64,000 nt of DNA, taken from positions 1 through 64,000 of the forward strand of contig JAUSAZ010000062.1 in the NCBI GenBank assembly GCA_030652255.1. The letters run 5' to 3'. The DNA is from Myxococcales bacterium (GTDB taxonomy: Bacteria; Myxococcota_A; Polyangia; Polyangiales; Ga0077539). The notes beneath the pieces were generated by a model. The model was not told the DNA's origin. It saw only the letters and a list, made by a program, of their open reading frames with translations, and searched no databases. A program made the translations under genes and the position numbers. Positions 1-9,472 of the stretch are shown here, one piece after another (within the stretch, counting starts at the first letter, position 1; each line of letters opens with the position of its first letter).

Positions 1-177
1 CTCACCCCGGGCAATAACAAGGGACGCCCCGGACATTGTCCGGGGCTTTGCCGGACCGGAACTCGCTCGACCTTCCGGAAGGTGCAGGCGACGAGCAACA
101 GATTGCAGGGAATCGGCGTCCCTGTTCGACAGCCCCGGACCCCGTCCGGGGCGTCCCTTGTTATTGCCCGGGGTGAG
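1..177. repeat. Nested inverted repeat (REP/MITE-like)
   Basis: Bases 1-34 are the perfect reverse complement of 144-177. Each arm also takes part in a smaller hairpin: 27-34 pairs with 38-45 (loop ATT) and 133-140 pairs with 144-151 (loop CCC), both with the stem CCCCGGAC/GTCCGGGG. The about 110 bp between the arms carries no credible gene. The outer arm starts at the first base of the window, so the repeat may extend leftwards. No transposase gene is linked. The remainder to 314 holds only short unsupported reading frames and a hairpin at 301-320. Confidence 0.8.
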
Positions 178-300
178 GGCCAACGCCCGAACCCCGGCGA
201 CGCGCGACGGCTTGCACCGGCGCGAAGTGACTGGAAACAAGCCGTTCCGGGAGATGTGTCCCGCAGTGAACCATTCATGGAGAGGGGCATCGCGGCATCG

Positions 301-320
301 GGGTGAGGTCTGCCTCACCC
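301..320. terminator. Short hairpin at the end of the YihY-family gene
   Basis: GGGTGAGG (301-308) and CCTCACCC (313-320) form a perfect 8-bp stem with a 4-base loop. It overlaps the stop codon of the minus-strand YihY-family gene. There is no U-tract on either strand, so a terminator role is only a guess. Confidence 0.3.
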
Positions 321-1187
321 GAGCTCCCCCAGCGCGACGGCGTCGTCGCTCGGCAGCAGGGGTTCGCCCCGGTGCCGCGCCCGCGCCGCGATGAAGGCCG
401 CGCCCAGGAAGAAGATCTGCGCGGAGTAGTAGGTCCAGAGCATGAGCAGCACGACGCTGCCGGCGGCGCCGAAGGTCGAGCCGAGCGACTTGCGCCCCAG
501 CCACGCGGCCACGGCCATGCGCCCGACGGCGAAGAGCGCGGAGGTCACCAGCGCCCCCTCCGCGGCCTGGCGCCAGCGGATGTGCACCGACGGCAGCACC
601 CGGAAGATCAGCCCGAAGAGCACCGTCACCACCGCGAAGGACAGCACGTGGTCGAACACCCGCCAGTGCAGCCGCGCGCCCACGCCGAAGAGCTCGCCCG
701 TCGCCACGATGGCCGTGCGCAGCGCCACCGAGGCCAGCAGCCCGACGCTGCACACCAGCACCAGGCCGAAGGACACCAGCCGCCGCCGCGCCTGCTTCAT
801 CGCGTTGCGCCGGAGCACGGTCTCGTGCCGCAGGCGCACGCCCCACAGGTGGTCGAGCGCCCGCTGGAGGTGGCTGAAGAGCCGCGTCGCGCCCCACGCG
901 ATGACCACCACGCTCAGCGCCGTCACCTCCGAGCCCGAGTGGCTCGCGTGCACGTTGTCGAGCATCGAGCCCAGCGCCCGCGCGGCGTCGCCGCCCACCC
1001 ACAGCCGAACGCCCCGCAGCAGCTCATCCTGCGCCCGCGCCTCGCCCGTGAGCGCCCCCGCCAGCACCAGCGCGATCAGGAACATCGGCGCCACGCTCAC
1101 CAGCGCGAAGAACGCCGTCGCCCCCGCGAGCATGCGCCCGTCGTTGCGCGTGAAGGTGCGCACCGTGTCCGCGAGCAGGGCCTTCAT
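315..1187 (-). CDS. YihY/BrkB-family integral membrane protein
   Basis: 290 aa, the usual size for the YihY/virulence factor BrkB family (once misnamed ribonuclease BN), whose biochemical role is unsettled; transport or envelope functions are proposed. About six hydrophobic segments are visible. The N-terminal 'DGRMLAGATAFFALVSVAPM' stretch and the late 'GSVVLLMLWTYYSAQIFFLGA' type helix (residues about 240-265) are family signatures. The ATG overlaps the stop of the lipid kinase gene upstream by four bases (ATGA), so translation is probably coupled, and the gene is the last of a four-gene minus-strand run. The inner membrane location is clear; the function is not. Confidence 0.88.
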   Translation of the reverse strand: MKALLADTVRTFTRNDGRMLAGATAFFALVSVAPMFLIALVLAGALTGEARAQDELLRGVRLWVGGDAARALGSMLDNVHASHSGSEVTALSVVVIAWGATRLFSHLQRALDHLWGVRLRHETVLRRNAMKQARRRLVSFGLVLVCSVGLLASVALRTAIVATGELFGVGARLHWRVFDHVLSFAVVTVLFGLIFRVLPSVHIRWRQAAEGALVTSALFAVGRMAVAAWLGRKSLGSTFGAAGSVVLLMLWTYYSAQIFFLGAAFIAARARHRGEPLLPSDDAVALGELG

Positions 1188-2221
1188 GCGCCCGCGGGGA
1201 CCACCAGCCGCAGCGCCCGCGGGAGCACCTCGATGCGCGCCTGCGCCGTCGCGGGGAACTCCTCGCCGTCGATCTGCGCCGCCAGCGGGAGCGCGCCCGG
1301 CCGTGTATCGAAGCGCAGCGTGATGCTCCGCGCCCGCACCCCGCGGCTGTGCGTGACCCCGACCTCCTCCAGCGCCGTCGAGAGCGCGCCGGTGGTCTCC
1401 AGGTGCACCATCCCCTTGGAGAGCCAGTCCATCCGCCCCGCGAAGGGCACCACCTCGAAGAGCCCGTCGTCGTGCCGCGACGTCGGATCGAAGACCCACA
1501 TCCCGCCGTAGACCCGCGTGCCCTTCACCACGAGGTCGGTGAGCTCCTCCCAGCGCTGCACCCCGCCCTCGGTGCTCACCTCCGCGGTGAAGCAGTCGTC
1601 CTCGATGTACGACTCCGCGAAGGTGCGCAGCAGCGCCCCGGCGTACACCAGGTGGTCGCGGAACACCTCGCGCACCACGGGCATCTGCTCGATGGCGCGG
1701 CGGTCCTCGTTGCGCAGGGCGAGCACCCGGGGGCTCAGGCCCCAGCCCGCGCTGTCGAAGAAGAGGGCCTCCTCGACCACCGCGCCCGCCGCGTCGAGCG
1801 CCGTCAGCCGGCCCGCGTCGAGCCGCGTCTCGTAGCCCGCCGCGAGCACCGCCACGTTGCGCGCGAGCTCCGCGGGATCGCTCGACAGCCCGAAGCTCTT
1901 GCCCTGGTCGTTGGCCGTGCCCGTCGGGAGCATCCCGAGCGCGATGTGCTCCGCGCGCCCGGCGGCGTAGAGACCCCGCGCGACCTCCGAGAAGGTCCCG
2001 TCGCCGCCCATCGCCACGACCATCGACCACTCGCCCCGGGAGAGCGCGTCGCGCACGGCGCCGATGGTGCCCCCGCCGGGCAGCGTCGGGAGCAGCGTGT
2101 GCGAGAGCCCCGCCCCGTCGAGGAGCGCCCGCGCGCTGGCGATGCGCTCGGCGTTGCGGCCGCTCTGCGCGGTGGGGTTGGCGACCAGCAGGACCCGCGG
2201 CGTGGTGGACATCGCCCGCAT
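1184..2221 (-). CDS. Diacylglycerol kinase-like lipid kinase (DagK/YegS family)
   Basis: 345 aa. It probably phosphorylates a membrane lipid such as diacylglycerol using ATP, at the inner face of the membrane. Family motifs are NPTAQSG near residue 15, GGDGTFSEV (ATP-binding GGDGT) near residue 75 and PTGTANDQG near residue 100; together these form the nucleotide site. The C-terminal half is the beta-sandwich lipid-binding lobe and ends in IDGEEFP, the usual 'DGE' element. Starts at 2221 (MRAM) and 2212 (MSTT) are both possible; 2221 has a weak GGTGG upstream. It sits 29 bp after the lipoprotein gene and overlaps the YihY gene by 4 bp. The exact substrate cannot be read from sequence. Confidence 0.9.
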   Translation of the reverse strand: MRAMSTTPRVLLVANPTAQSGRNAERIASARALLDGAGLSHTLLPTLPGGGTIGAVRDALSRGEWSMVVAMGGDGTFSEVARGLYAAGRAEHIALGMLPTGTANDQGKSFGLSSDPAELARNVAVLAAGYETRLDAGRLTALDAAGAVVEEALFFDSAGWGLSPRVLALRNEDRRAIEQMPVVREVFRDHLVYAGALLRTFAESYIEDDCFTAEVSTEGGVQRWEELTDLVVKGTRVYGGMWVFDPTSRHDDGLFEVVPFAGRMDWLSKGMVHLETTGALSTALEEVGVTHSRGVRARSITLRFDTRPGALPLAAQIDGEEFPATAQARIEVLPRALRLVVPAGA

Positions 2222-2250
2222 GGTACCGCCACCCGCCGACCGACCGCGAT

Positions 2251-3522
2251 CTACAGCCCGAACACCACCCGGTGAAGCACCAGCGGGAGCATGCCCGAGC
2301 GGATCACCACGCCCGTCCCGTCGGTGCCGAGGAAGGTCACCGAGCCCCGCTCGGCGCGGTAGGCCACCGGCAGCCCGATGGCCACCGCGTCGGCCCCGCC
2401 GACCACCTCCGCCGCCTCGCCGGTCACCGCCACGTGGCCCGTCACCGTGAGCAGCCCCGTGGCCTCGGCCATCGGCCACGTCCCGGGGGAACTCCCCTCG
2501 CCGTCGAGCACCACCACCACGCCGCCCGCGCGCACGAAGCCCACCGCCGGGCCCGCGATGCGCACCGCGAGCGCCTCGACGGCGGCGGCGGTCGCGTCCG
2601 GCTGGTGATGGATCAGCACGATGTCCGTCGCGTCGACGGAGAAGGCCGCGACCAGCTCGTCGGGCGTGGCGAGCACCGCCTCGCGCCACGCGCGCAGCCC
2701 CGCCACCCGGCGGATCGCCTCGCGCACGTTCGTCACGCTCGAGGGCCGCGCGCCCAGGGTGCAGGTCGCCACCCTCGGCGCCGAGGCGGCGCCCAGGAAG
2801 ACCGCGTTGCCCACCACGCGGTCCTGGTCGGGGCGGGTGGTGTCGTAGTCGTGGCCGATGAGCACGAGGTGCCCGGCGCGCGCGTCGCGGCAGCGCCCGC
2901 CGTTGCAGATGCCCGTGGAGCACACCACGCCGCAGCCGCCGCAGTTCTGCGGGTCGGTCAGCGGGTCGAGGCAGACGCCGTCGCAGAGCAGCAACGGGGG
3001 TGAGCACCGCGCGCTGCACACGCCCGACGCGCAGAACTCACCCGCCGCGCAGGCCCGCCCGCAGGCGCCGCAGTGCGATCGGCTCGACGCCGTGTCCACG
3101 CAGGCGCCCGCGCAGAGGGTCTGCGGGGGAGTGCAGCCGCTGTCGGTCACGGGCGCGTCCGTCGGTGTAGCGTCCGTGCGCGCAGCGTCCGTGGGACCGC
3201 CGTCGAGGACCGATCCATCCATCGGACCGCCGTCCATCGGAAGCACATCACCCGGGGGGGCCACGTCGGTCACGGCGTCGGTCACGTCGGGGCGGCCGTC
3301 GCCCAGGTCGGTCAGCGCGTCGGTCGCCGCGTCGGTCAGCGCGTCGCCCACGTCGGGGCGGTCGTCGCCCACGTCCGGGCGGTCGTCGGCGGCGTCGAGA
3401 GCGGCCCCGGCGTCGCAGGCCCCGGGCGACGGGACCCAGCCCCCGGCGCAGCGACCGCCGAGCAGCGGGTCGCAGCCGGCGAGGGCCGCGAGGGCCACGA
3501 GGATGAGTGCAGATCGCTTCAT
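2251..3522 (-). CDS. Lipoprotein with Asp-rich linker and Cys-rich repeats
   Basis: 423 aa. The N-terminus MKRSALILVALAALAGC is a clear lipoprotein signal with lipobox LAGC. A low-complexity linker of D, V, T and P follows (residues about 35-135), with near-repeats of 'RPDVGD' and 'TDA'. Next comes a Cys-rich block (about 135-215) with 'HCGACG' and 'NCGGCG' units, then a globular domain of about 210 residues that resembles no family I know. It overlaps the OmpA-like gene upstream by four bases (ATGA), so the two are probably made together and may form an envelope complex. The linker style is typical of myxobacterial surface lipoproteins. Function unknown. Confidence 0.85.
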   Translation of the reverse strand: MKRSALILVALAALAGCDPLLGGRCAGGWVPSPGACDAGAALDAADDRPDVGDDRPDVGDALTDAATDALTDLGDGRPDVTDAVTDVAPPGDVLPMDGGPMDGSVLDGGPTDAARTDATPTDAPVTDSGCTPPQTLCAGACVDTASSRSHCGACGRACAAGEFCASGVCSARCSPPLLLCDGVCLDPLTDPQNCGGCGVVCSTGICNGGRCRDARAGHLVLIGHDYDTTRPDQDRVVGNAVFLGAASAPRVATCTLGARPSSVTNVREAIRRVAGLRAWREAVLATPDELVAAFSVDATDIVLIHHQPDATAAAVEALAVRIAGPAVGFVRAGGVVVVLDGEGSSPGTWPMAEATGLLTVTGHVAVTGEAAEVVGGADAVAIGLPVAYRAERGSVTFLGTDGTGVVIRSGMLPLVLHRVVFGL

Positions 3523-4898
3523 GGCGGGGGCTCCGGGATGCGCCGCGAGCGCCCTTCGGCGTCGAGGTGCACCCACCCGCCGATGCCCTGCGCGTCGCCG
3601 ACGGAGCCGACGCCCGAGACCACGATCTCGACGCGGCGGTTGGCGGCAAGGTCGTCGGGGGAGGTCCCGTGCGAGCGGGGCACGCGCCGGCCGAAGCCGA
3701 GGGGTCGAAGGCGCGCCAACGAGATGCCGCGGGTGGCGAGCTCGCGCTGCACCGCGAGGGCGCGCATGAAGGACAGGGTGAAGTTGTAGCGGTCGTCGCC
3801 GCGCTGGTCGGCGTGGCCCTCGATGATCACCACCCGCCGCGCCGGCAGGTCGCGGACGATCGACTCGATGGCCGCGAGCACCGGGCGGGAGCGGTCGCGG
3901 ATGCGGTACGAGTCGGTGTCGAAGAAGACCGCCTCGCTCACGACGATGCGGCCCTCGCGCACCTCGACGACCCCTTCGTCGGGGCAGCCGTCGTGGTCGT
4001 CGACGCCGTTCACCACCTCGGCGACGTCGGGGCACTGGTCTTCGGGGTCGACGATGCCGTCGCGGTCGTTGTCGGCGTCGGGGCAGCCGTCGTCGTCCTC
4101 GAAGCCGTCGCGGTCTTCGGGGACCTCGGGGCAGCGGTCGACGGCGTCGCGCACGCGGTCGTCGTCGCGGTCGCCTTCGGGGCAGCCGTCGCCGTCGACG
4201 TCGGGCAGCGAGGGGCCGACGATGGTCGCGCACTCAGGTCGCGGGGGTGGCGGTGGCGGTGGCGGTGGCGGGGGTGGCGGCGGAGGAGGTGGCGGTCGAT
4301 CGGGGTTGAGGGTGAGCCCGACGCCGAAGAGCACGAGGTGCGCGTCGCCAGGGAAGGCCATGGGGTCGGTCTGCGGGAGCCAGGTCCAGCCCACCCACGG
4401 GCCGAGGTCTACGGGCCCCGCCGCGAAGGACCAGCCCGCCCGCGCACGCATCATCGGCGCGGCGACGCTGCCGGTGCGGGCGACGCCGCCGTCGACCTCG
4501 ACGAAGAGCTGCTCGGCGCCGGTGCTGCTGCGCCCGAGGGGACGGATGCGCAGGCCCAGGTCGATCCACCCGAGGCCGCCGGTGGAGAGCGCGGGGATGT
4601 CCGTCGAGGGCTGGCCCTGGGAGCGCGCCGCGAGGCCCGCCCAGCCGACGCTGGCGGTCACTCCGAGCGGGGGTAGCGCCGCCCACTCGACGCCCAGCGC
4701 GAGGCCGCCGCCGAGGCCGTAGCGGTCGGCCTGCCAGCCGGTGACGGGGATCGCCCCGAAGGCGTCGAGGTGCAGCCGCACCTGCGCATCGGCAGCGGTC
4801 GGCAGCGAGAGCAGCGCCCCGAGGAGGAGCCCGGCGAGCCCGCCGCCCCGCGACGGGACCCTCTCCGCGCGCCTCGCTCCCTGTAACCGACCAGACAT
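3519..4898 (-). CDS. OmpA-family outer membrane protein with TSP3 repeats
   Basis: 459 aa from the ATG at 4898; an in-frame ATG at 4910 is possible. A signal peptide ends near TAADAQ. Residues about 40-220 look like a small beta-barrel. A run of about 18 prolines follows, then thrombospondin type-3-like calcium-binding repeats ('DVDGDGCPEGD', 'DADNDRDGIVDPEDQCPD'), and finally an OmpA C-terminal peptidoglycan-binding domain with 'EGHADQRGDDRYN', 'LSFMRALAVQREL' and 'NRRVEIVV'. The barrel-linker-OmpA layout is common in Myxococcota and would tether the outer membrane to the cell wall. It is first in the run with the lipoprotein, lipid kinase and YihY genes. Confidence 0.9.
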   Translation of the reverse strand: MSGRLQGARRAERVPSRGGGLAGLLLGALLSLPTAADAQVRLHLDAFGAIPVTGWQADRYGLGGGLALGVEWAALPPLGVTASVGWAGLAARSQGQPSTDIPALSTGGLGWIDLGLRIRPLGRSSTGAEQLFVEVDGGVARTGSVAAPMMRARAGWSFAAGPVDLGPWVGWTWLPQTDPMAFPGDAHLVLFGVGLTLNPDRPPPPPPPPPPPPPPPPPPRPECATIVGPSLPDVDGDGCPEGDRDDDRVRDAVDRCPEVPEDRDGFEDDDGCPDADNDRDGIVDPEDQCPDVAEVVNGVDDHDGCPDEGVVEVREGRIVVSEAVFFDTDSYRIRDRSRPVLAAIESIVRDLPARRVVIIEGHADQRGDDRYNFTLSFMRALAVQRELATRGISLARLRPLGFGRRVPRSHGTSPDDLAANRRVEIVVSGVGSVGDAQGIGGWVHLDAEGRSRRIPEPPP

Positions 4899-4969
4899 TG
4901 CGGCTTCCATAGCCGGGTGCGGGGGATCTGACCAACCTTCCGGCATCCATCTCCCAATGGTGCCGATGA

Positions 4970-5005
4970 GCCCGTCGCCGCGCCCTGAAGGACGCGGCGA
5001 CGGGC
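4970..5005. terminator. Strong hairpin between MATE and OmpA-like genes
   Basis: GCCCGTCGCCGCG (4970-4982) and CGCGGCGACGGGC (4993-5005) form a perfect 13-bp stem with a 10-base loop. It lies 31 bp past the stop of the minus-strand MATE gene and upstream of the OmpA-like gene. A U-run is missing, as is common in high-GC genomes. It could stop MATE transcripts before the OmpA operon. Confidence 0.5.
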
Positions 5006-5036
5006 GCGGTGGCTAACCTGGCGATGGCTTCCAGCA

Positions 5037-6407
5037 TCAGCCGACCAGGTCGGGCTCGTCGCCGGTGAGCCGCATCGTGCGCCACGCGCCGCGCGCGAAG
5101 CGCCACGCCAGCAGCCCCGCCAGCGCGGCGATGTAGAACACCACCCAGGAGAGCGCCGCCACCGGGCCGCCGCCCCAGCGCGCCGTGAGCACGGTCACCG
5201 GCACGAACACCCCCCACGAGACGGCGATGCGCACCCGCATGGGCCACGCGGTGTCGCCCGCGGCCCGCAGCGCCTCGCTGATCACCATCGCCGTCGCGTC
5301 GAAGAGCTGCCACGCCACGGCGACCCACAGCAGCGGCACGGCCACGGCGAGGAAGGCCGTGCGCTCGGCGAGGCTGCCCGGCGAGAAGGGCGCGAGCAGG
5401 ACGCGCGGGGCGAGCGCGTAGCCGACGCCGACGAGGCCCATCCACCCGGCGGCGACCAGGAGGGTGCGGCGGACGAGGGCGCGCACGGCGTCGTGGGCAC
5501 CGGCGCCGATGGCCTGGCCGACGTGGATGGCCCCGGCGTTGGCGAGCCCGAAGGCGGGCATGAAGGCGATGGAGTTGAGCTGGAGCACCGCCATCAGGGC
5601 CGCGAGGGCGGCGGTGCCCATGCCCGCGAAGACCACGTCGATGAAGAACAGGAAGGCCCCGAACTCCAGGAACCAGTTGACCCCGTTGGGCAGGCCGAAG
5701 CGCAGCACGCGGCGGAACTCGTCCCAGCGCCAGCCGGGCGCAGGCTCGCCGCGGCCGTCGCGCGCGAACACCACGGCGACGTAGGCGAAGCCCGCCGCGG
5801 TCGCCACGATGGACGCGATCGCCGCGCCCCGCACGCCCATCGCAGGGACGGGCCCCGCGCCGTGGATGAGCAGCCACGCGAGCGGCACGTTGAGGGCCAT
5901 CACCAGCACGCTCGACGCGAGCCCGACGCGGGTGTTGCCCTGGCCGCCGAACCAGTTGGCGATGGCCTCGATGCCCACCGCGAGCCCGACGCCCACGAGC
6001 CGCAGGGCGATGTAGTCGCCCATGAGGGCGCGCACCGCGGGGGTGTAGTCGGCCCGCGCGAGCAGCCACGGGACGGCCGGGATGAGGGCCAGCGCGACGA
6101 GCTCGGCCAGGGCCGCGATGCCCAGGCCGTACCAGCCGTAGCGGCGGAGGCGCGCGCGGTCGGAGCGCCCCGAGAGCTGCGCCGCGAAGCTCTGCACGAT
6201 GAACGCCACCCCCAGCGGGAGCATGAACACCGCGAGCGTGTTGAGGGCGCCGTTGCCCGTGGCCGCGAGCGCGTCGGGCCCGAGCGGCGCCACCAGCACC
6301 GCGTCGGTGAAGCCGACGACGGACTGCGCCGCGCGCCCGAGGATCATCGGCCACGCGAGCGCGAAGAGGTCCCGCACGGAGGGCGGTCGCCAGGGGTGGG
6401 TGTCCAT
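5037..6407 (-). CDS. MATE-family multidrug/Na+(H+) antiporter
   Basis: 456 aa with about 12 hydrophobic segments in two similar halves, as usual for MATE exporters (about 450 aa), which drive drug or metabolite efflux with a Na+ or H+ gradient. The N-terminal 'FALAWPMILGRAAQSVVGFTD' type segment and 'ALAATGNGALNTLAVFMLPLG' type helix are family features. The ATG at 6407 (MDTHPWRPP) is preferred because upstream residues are Arg/Ala-rich noise. The gene diverges from the phosphoesterase gene with 80 bp between starts. Its neighbours do not point to a substrate. Confidence 0.88.
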   Translation of the reverse strand: MDTHPWRPPSVRDLFALAWPMILGRAAQSVVGFTDAVLVAPLGPDALAATGNGALNTLAVFMLPLGVAFIVQSFAAQLSGRSDRARLRRYGWYGLGIAALAELVALALIPAVPWLLARADYTPAVRALMGDYIALRLVGVGLAVGIEAIANWFGGQGNTRVGLASSVLVMALNVPLAWLLIHGAGPVPAMGVRGAAIASIVATAAGFAYVAVVFARDGRGEPAPGWRWDEFRRVLRFGLPNGVNWFLEFGAFLFFIDVVFAGMGTAALAALMAVLQLNSIAFMPAFGLANAGAIHVGQAIGAGAHDAVRALVRRTLLVAAGWMGLVGVGYALAPRVLLAPFSPGSLAERTAFLAVAVPLLWVAVAWQLFDATAMVISEALRAAGDTAWPMRVRIAVSWGVFVPVTVLTARWGGGPVAALSWVVFYIAALAGLLAWRFARGAWRTMRLTGDEPDLVG

Positions 6408-6487
6408 GGTGGAGGGCGCGCACCATAGCCGAGCCGCGGGGCGGGCGCCTTGACCCGTCCGCCGGGCGATCCCACGCTGACCGGCCT

Positions 6488-7699
6488 GTGAGCACCCTTC
6501 CACCGACGATGTACTTCGCCGCCCTCAGCGGCCTCGCGTGGCTCGCCGTGCTCCTCCTCGCGCGGGCTCTGCGCGGCGGCCCCTACGCCACCTTCCTCGC
6601 GGTGCTGCTCGGCATCCACACGCTCTCCTCGCTGGCGGTCTTCTCCCACGCGGGCGTCGCGTGGCCGCTGCTCGCGTACTTCCAGGCCGCGGTGTTCGTG
6701 CACTTCGCGCTGCTCATCCGCCCGAGCCTGCGCGGCCCGCTCTACCGCGCGGCGGTCAGCGTCCCGGGGTCGTGGTTCGTGGCGGTGGTGTTCCTGTCGG
6801 TGCCCTGGGGCATCGCGCGGGCGCTGGGCTTCCACCCGTGGGGCGCGTGGCTGCCCTTCGCGCTCGCCACCGCCGGGCTCGTCGACTCGCTCTGGGCCTC
6901 CGAAGACGAGCGCCACGTCTGGCTCGACGGCGCCGTCGTCCCCTCGCTGCGCCGCCACGAGTCCCGCGGCGACCACGACCCGCGCCCGCTGCGCATCGTG
7001 CAGATCACCGACCCCCACATCGGGGCCTTCATGTCCGTCGCCGGGCTCCAGGCCATCTGCGCCCGCGCCGTCGCGCGCGACCCCGACCTCGTGCTGCTCA
7101 CCGGCGACCTGCTGACCATGGAGTCGCAGCGCGACCCGGCCTGGCTCGCCGCCGCGCTCGCGCCGCTCAAGGCCATCGAGGGCCGCTGCTACGCCTGCCT
7201 GGGCAACCACGACCACGAGGCCCTCGCCACCGTGGAGACGGCCCTCGCGCTCAACGGCATCAAGCTGCTCGTCGACGACATGGCCGTGGCCGAGACCGCC
7301 GCGGGGCCCGTGGAGATCCTCGGCTTCGACTTCGTGTGGGGCGACCGGGCGGGGCACCTGCGGCGGGTGACCGAGCGCTTCCCGCGCAGCGAGGCGATGC
7401 CGCGCGTGGCGATGCTCCACGACCCGGGGGCCTTCCATCACCTGCCCGACGGCAGCGCCGACCTCGTGCTGTCGGGTCACACCCACGGCGGCCAGCTCGG
7501 GCTGCTGCGCCTGGGCCTGCGCGGCACCGTGGTGTCGGCGCTCTCGCAGGTGCCCGACCACGGGCAGTGGGCGCTCGGCACCACGCGGCTGTACGTGCAC
7601 CGCGGCACCGGGCACTACGGCTTCCCGCTGCGCATCGGGGTGCCCGCCGAGCGCAGCCTGCTCAACGTCCACGGGCTCTGGCGGGCGACGGCGTCGTAG
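6488..7699 (+). CDS. Membrane-anchored metallophosphoesterase (YkuE/YaeI-like)
   Basis: 403 aa. Residues 1 to about 140 hold four hydrophobic segments; the rest is a calcineurin-like phosphoesterase domain with all metal-site blocks: ITDPHIG, LTGDLL, GNHDHE, HDPGAFH and GHTHGGQ. It would hydrolyse a phosphoester with a two-metal centre at the membrane. Relatives such as E. coli YaeI and B. subtilis YkuE act on UDP-sugars or lipid-linked substrates or are secreted, so the substrate here is open. The start is GTG at 6488, with an ATG seven codons later (6509). It is followed 71 bp later by a polytopic membrane protein gene on the same strand. Confidence 0.88.
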   Translation: MSTLPPTMYFAALSGLAWLAVLLLARALRGGPYATFLAVLLGIHTLSSLAVFSHAGVAWPLLAYFQAAVFVHFALLIRPSLRGPLYRAAVSVPGSWFVAVVFLSVPWGIARALGFHPWGAWLPFALATAGLVDSLWASEDERHVWLDGAVVPSLRRHESRGDHDPRPLRIVQITDPHIGAFMSVAGLQAICARAVARDPDLVLLTGDLLTMESQRDPAWLAAALAPLKAIEGRCYACLGNHDHEALATVETALALNGIKLLVDDMAVAETAAGPVEILGFDFVWGDRAGHLRRVTERFPRSEAMPRVAMLHDPGAFHHLPDGSADLVLSGHTHGGQLGLLRLGLRGTVVSALSQVPDHGQWALGTTRLYVHRGTGHYGFPLRIGVPAERSLLNVHGLWRATAS

Positions 7700-7770
7700 C
7701 GGGCGCCCTCGGGCGGGGGCGGCGATTGGCCTTGACCCGTCGGCGCCGCGGGGACTGATCATCGCCGCCG

Positions 7771-9375
7771 ATGACCCCGGTGAACGACCCGCCCGCGCCC
7801 ACGACCGGCGAGCGCCTGGCGCCGTGGCTGGTCGGCCTCGTGCTCGCCGCCCCGGTGCTCTGGGTCGCGAGCCCGCCCATGTGCGACTTCCCCCAGTACG
7901 AGCTCATGGTCGCGCTCCTGCAGCGCTACGGCGACCCCGTCTACGCCCCGCGCGAGCTCTACGCCCTGAGCCTGGCCAACTCCAACCAGGGCTTCTTCGC
8001 GCTCGCGCTTCCGCTCGCCTTTCTCACGTCGGCGCGCACGGCCTGCAAGCTCATCATCGCGCTCTCCATCGCGGGCTTCCCCGTCGCCGCGGCGCGGCTC
8101 GCGGCGCACCTCGGGCGCACCCGCTGGGGCGCTCTGCTGGTCGCGCCCTTCGCGCTCGGGCTGATGTTCCGCTGGGGGCTGATCGCCAACCTCCTGGGGC
8201 TCGTGCTGTTCCTGCTGGCGGTGCCGTCCTTCGACCGCTTCGCCGCCGCGCCCTCCCGGCGCGAGGGCCTGCGGGCCGCGCTCTGGGCCCTCGCCTTCGC
8301 GGCGGTGCACAACTCCGCGCCCTTCGTCCTCGGCTGCGTCGCGCTCGCGGCCGCCATCGCGGCGCGCCCGTCCCCCCGCGGGATGCTCGTGCGGCTCCTC
8401 CCGCTGGTGCCCGCGACCGCGCTCGTGGGCGCGCAATTCCTCCTGTACCGCACCCACGTCACGTCTGCGTTTCGCTCCATCACCGCCCTGCACCACGGCT
8501 GGCGCGAGAAGGTCCTGTACCTCCCGCTCAACCTCTACGGCCCCATCGACCCGTCGCTGGCGCTCACCCTCCTCGGGCTCTTCGCGCTCGGCGTCGCGAC
8601 GCTCACCTGGGGCGTCGCGCCCTCCGCCAGCGCCGACCCCTCGGAGACCCCGCTGCGCCGTCACCGCTTCCTGCTCGCGGCCGCGCTGCTCGCGCTCCAG
8701 TACGCCGTGTGGCCCTACGGCATCGCGGGCACCGGCTGGCTCTATGTGCGCTTCCTCGTCCCCGCGCTCACCCTCGTCGCGATCGCGGCGCCCCCGGCCG
8801 GCGCCCTGGTCCGCGCCCGCCTGGTGGTGGTCCTCGCCGCGCTCGCCGGAGCGCCCCTCATGCTGCTGGCCGTCGCGCCCGCGTTCGAGTCCGCGCACCA
8901 GGGATACACCTCGCTCGACCGCCTGCTCCCGCTGGTCGCGCCGGGCTCCACGCTCGTCGGGCTCAACTTCACCGAACCGCCCGGGTCGCTCGCGATCTTC
9001 AACCACGCGCACGCCCACGCGGTGGCGACGCGCGGCGGACGCAGCCACGACCAGTTCTCGGAGATGCCCCACATGCCGGTGCGGTTTCGCGAGGGGCGCT
9101 CGTGGGAGACCACCCTCGGCCGGGTGTTCCGACCGACCGACCTGGTGCCCGAGGTCGACGCCCGGAGGTTCCGCTACCTGCTCGCCCGGGTGCCCTCGCC
9201 GGACATGGTCCCCGCGCTGACCGCCGCGCTCTCCAGCGCCGCGCGCCCGGTGGCCACCTCCGGGGGGTGGACCCTCTACGAGTCGCGGCTCCCCGCGGCC
9301 TCGCCCATGGCGCCCGACGCCCCGCTGCCCCGCGCACACCCGCCCACCCTGGGCCGTCGGCTCATGGTGCGCTGA
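7771..9375 (+). CDS. Polytopic membrane protein, GT-C-like, function unknown
   Basis: 534 aa. At least ten hydrophobic segments lie between residues 15 and 370, followed by a soluble C-terminal domain of about 140 residues. An acidic/aromatic element in the first loop (PMCDFPQYELM) recalls the catalytic loop of membrane GT-C glycosyltransferases, but I cannot match a specific family. The overall plan (many helices, then a soluble tail) fits a GT-C or DUF2029-like protein handling lipid-linked sugars. ATG start, with no obvious Shine-Dalgarno sequence. Confidence 0.8.
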   Translation: MTPVNDPPAPTTGERLAPWLVGLVLAAPVLWVASPPMCDFPQYELMVALLQRYGDPVYAPRELYALSLANSNQGFFALALPLAFLTSARTACKLIIALSIAGFPVAAARLAAHLGRTRWGALLVAPFALGLMFRWGLIANLLGLVLFLLAVPSFDRFAAAPSRREGLRAALWALAFAAVHNSAPFVLGCVALAAAIAARPSPRGMLVRLLPLVPATALVGAQFLLYRTHVTSAFRSITALHHGWREKVLYLPLNLYGPIDPSLALTLLGLFALGVATLTWGVAPSASADPSETPLRRHRFLLAAALLALQYAVWPYGIAGTGWLYVRFLVPALTLVAIAAPPAGALVRARLVVVLAALAGAPLMLLAVAPAFESAHQGYTSLDRLLPLVAPGSTLVGLNFTEPPGSLAIFNHAHAHAVATRGGRSHDQFSEMPHMPVRFREGRSWETTLGRVFRPTDLVPEVDARRFRYLLARVPSPDMVPALTAALSSAARPVATSGGWTLYESRLPAASPMAPDAPLPRAHPPTLGRRLMVR

Positions 9376-9472
9376 CCCGCCGCGGGGCGCGACGGTCCGC
9401 GCTCGAGTCCGTAGACAACGCCCCCGTCGGCTGGCACGGATGGAGTCCGTGGCTGCGAAGCACCTCGATGCC

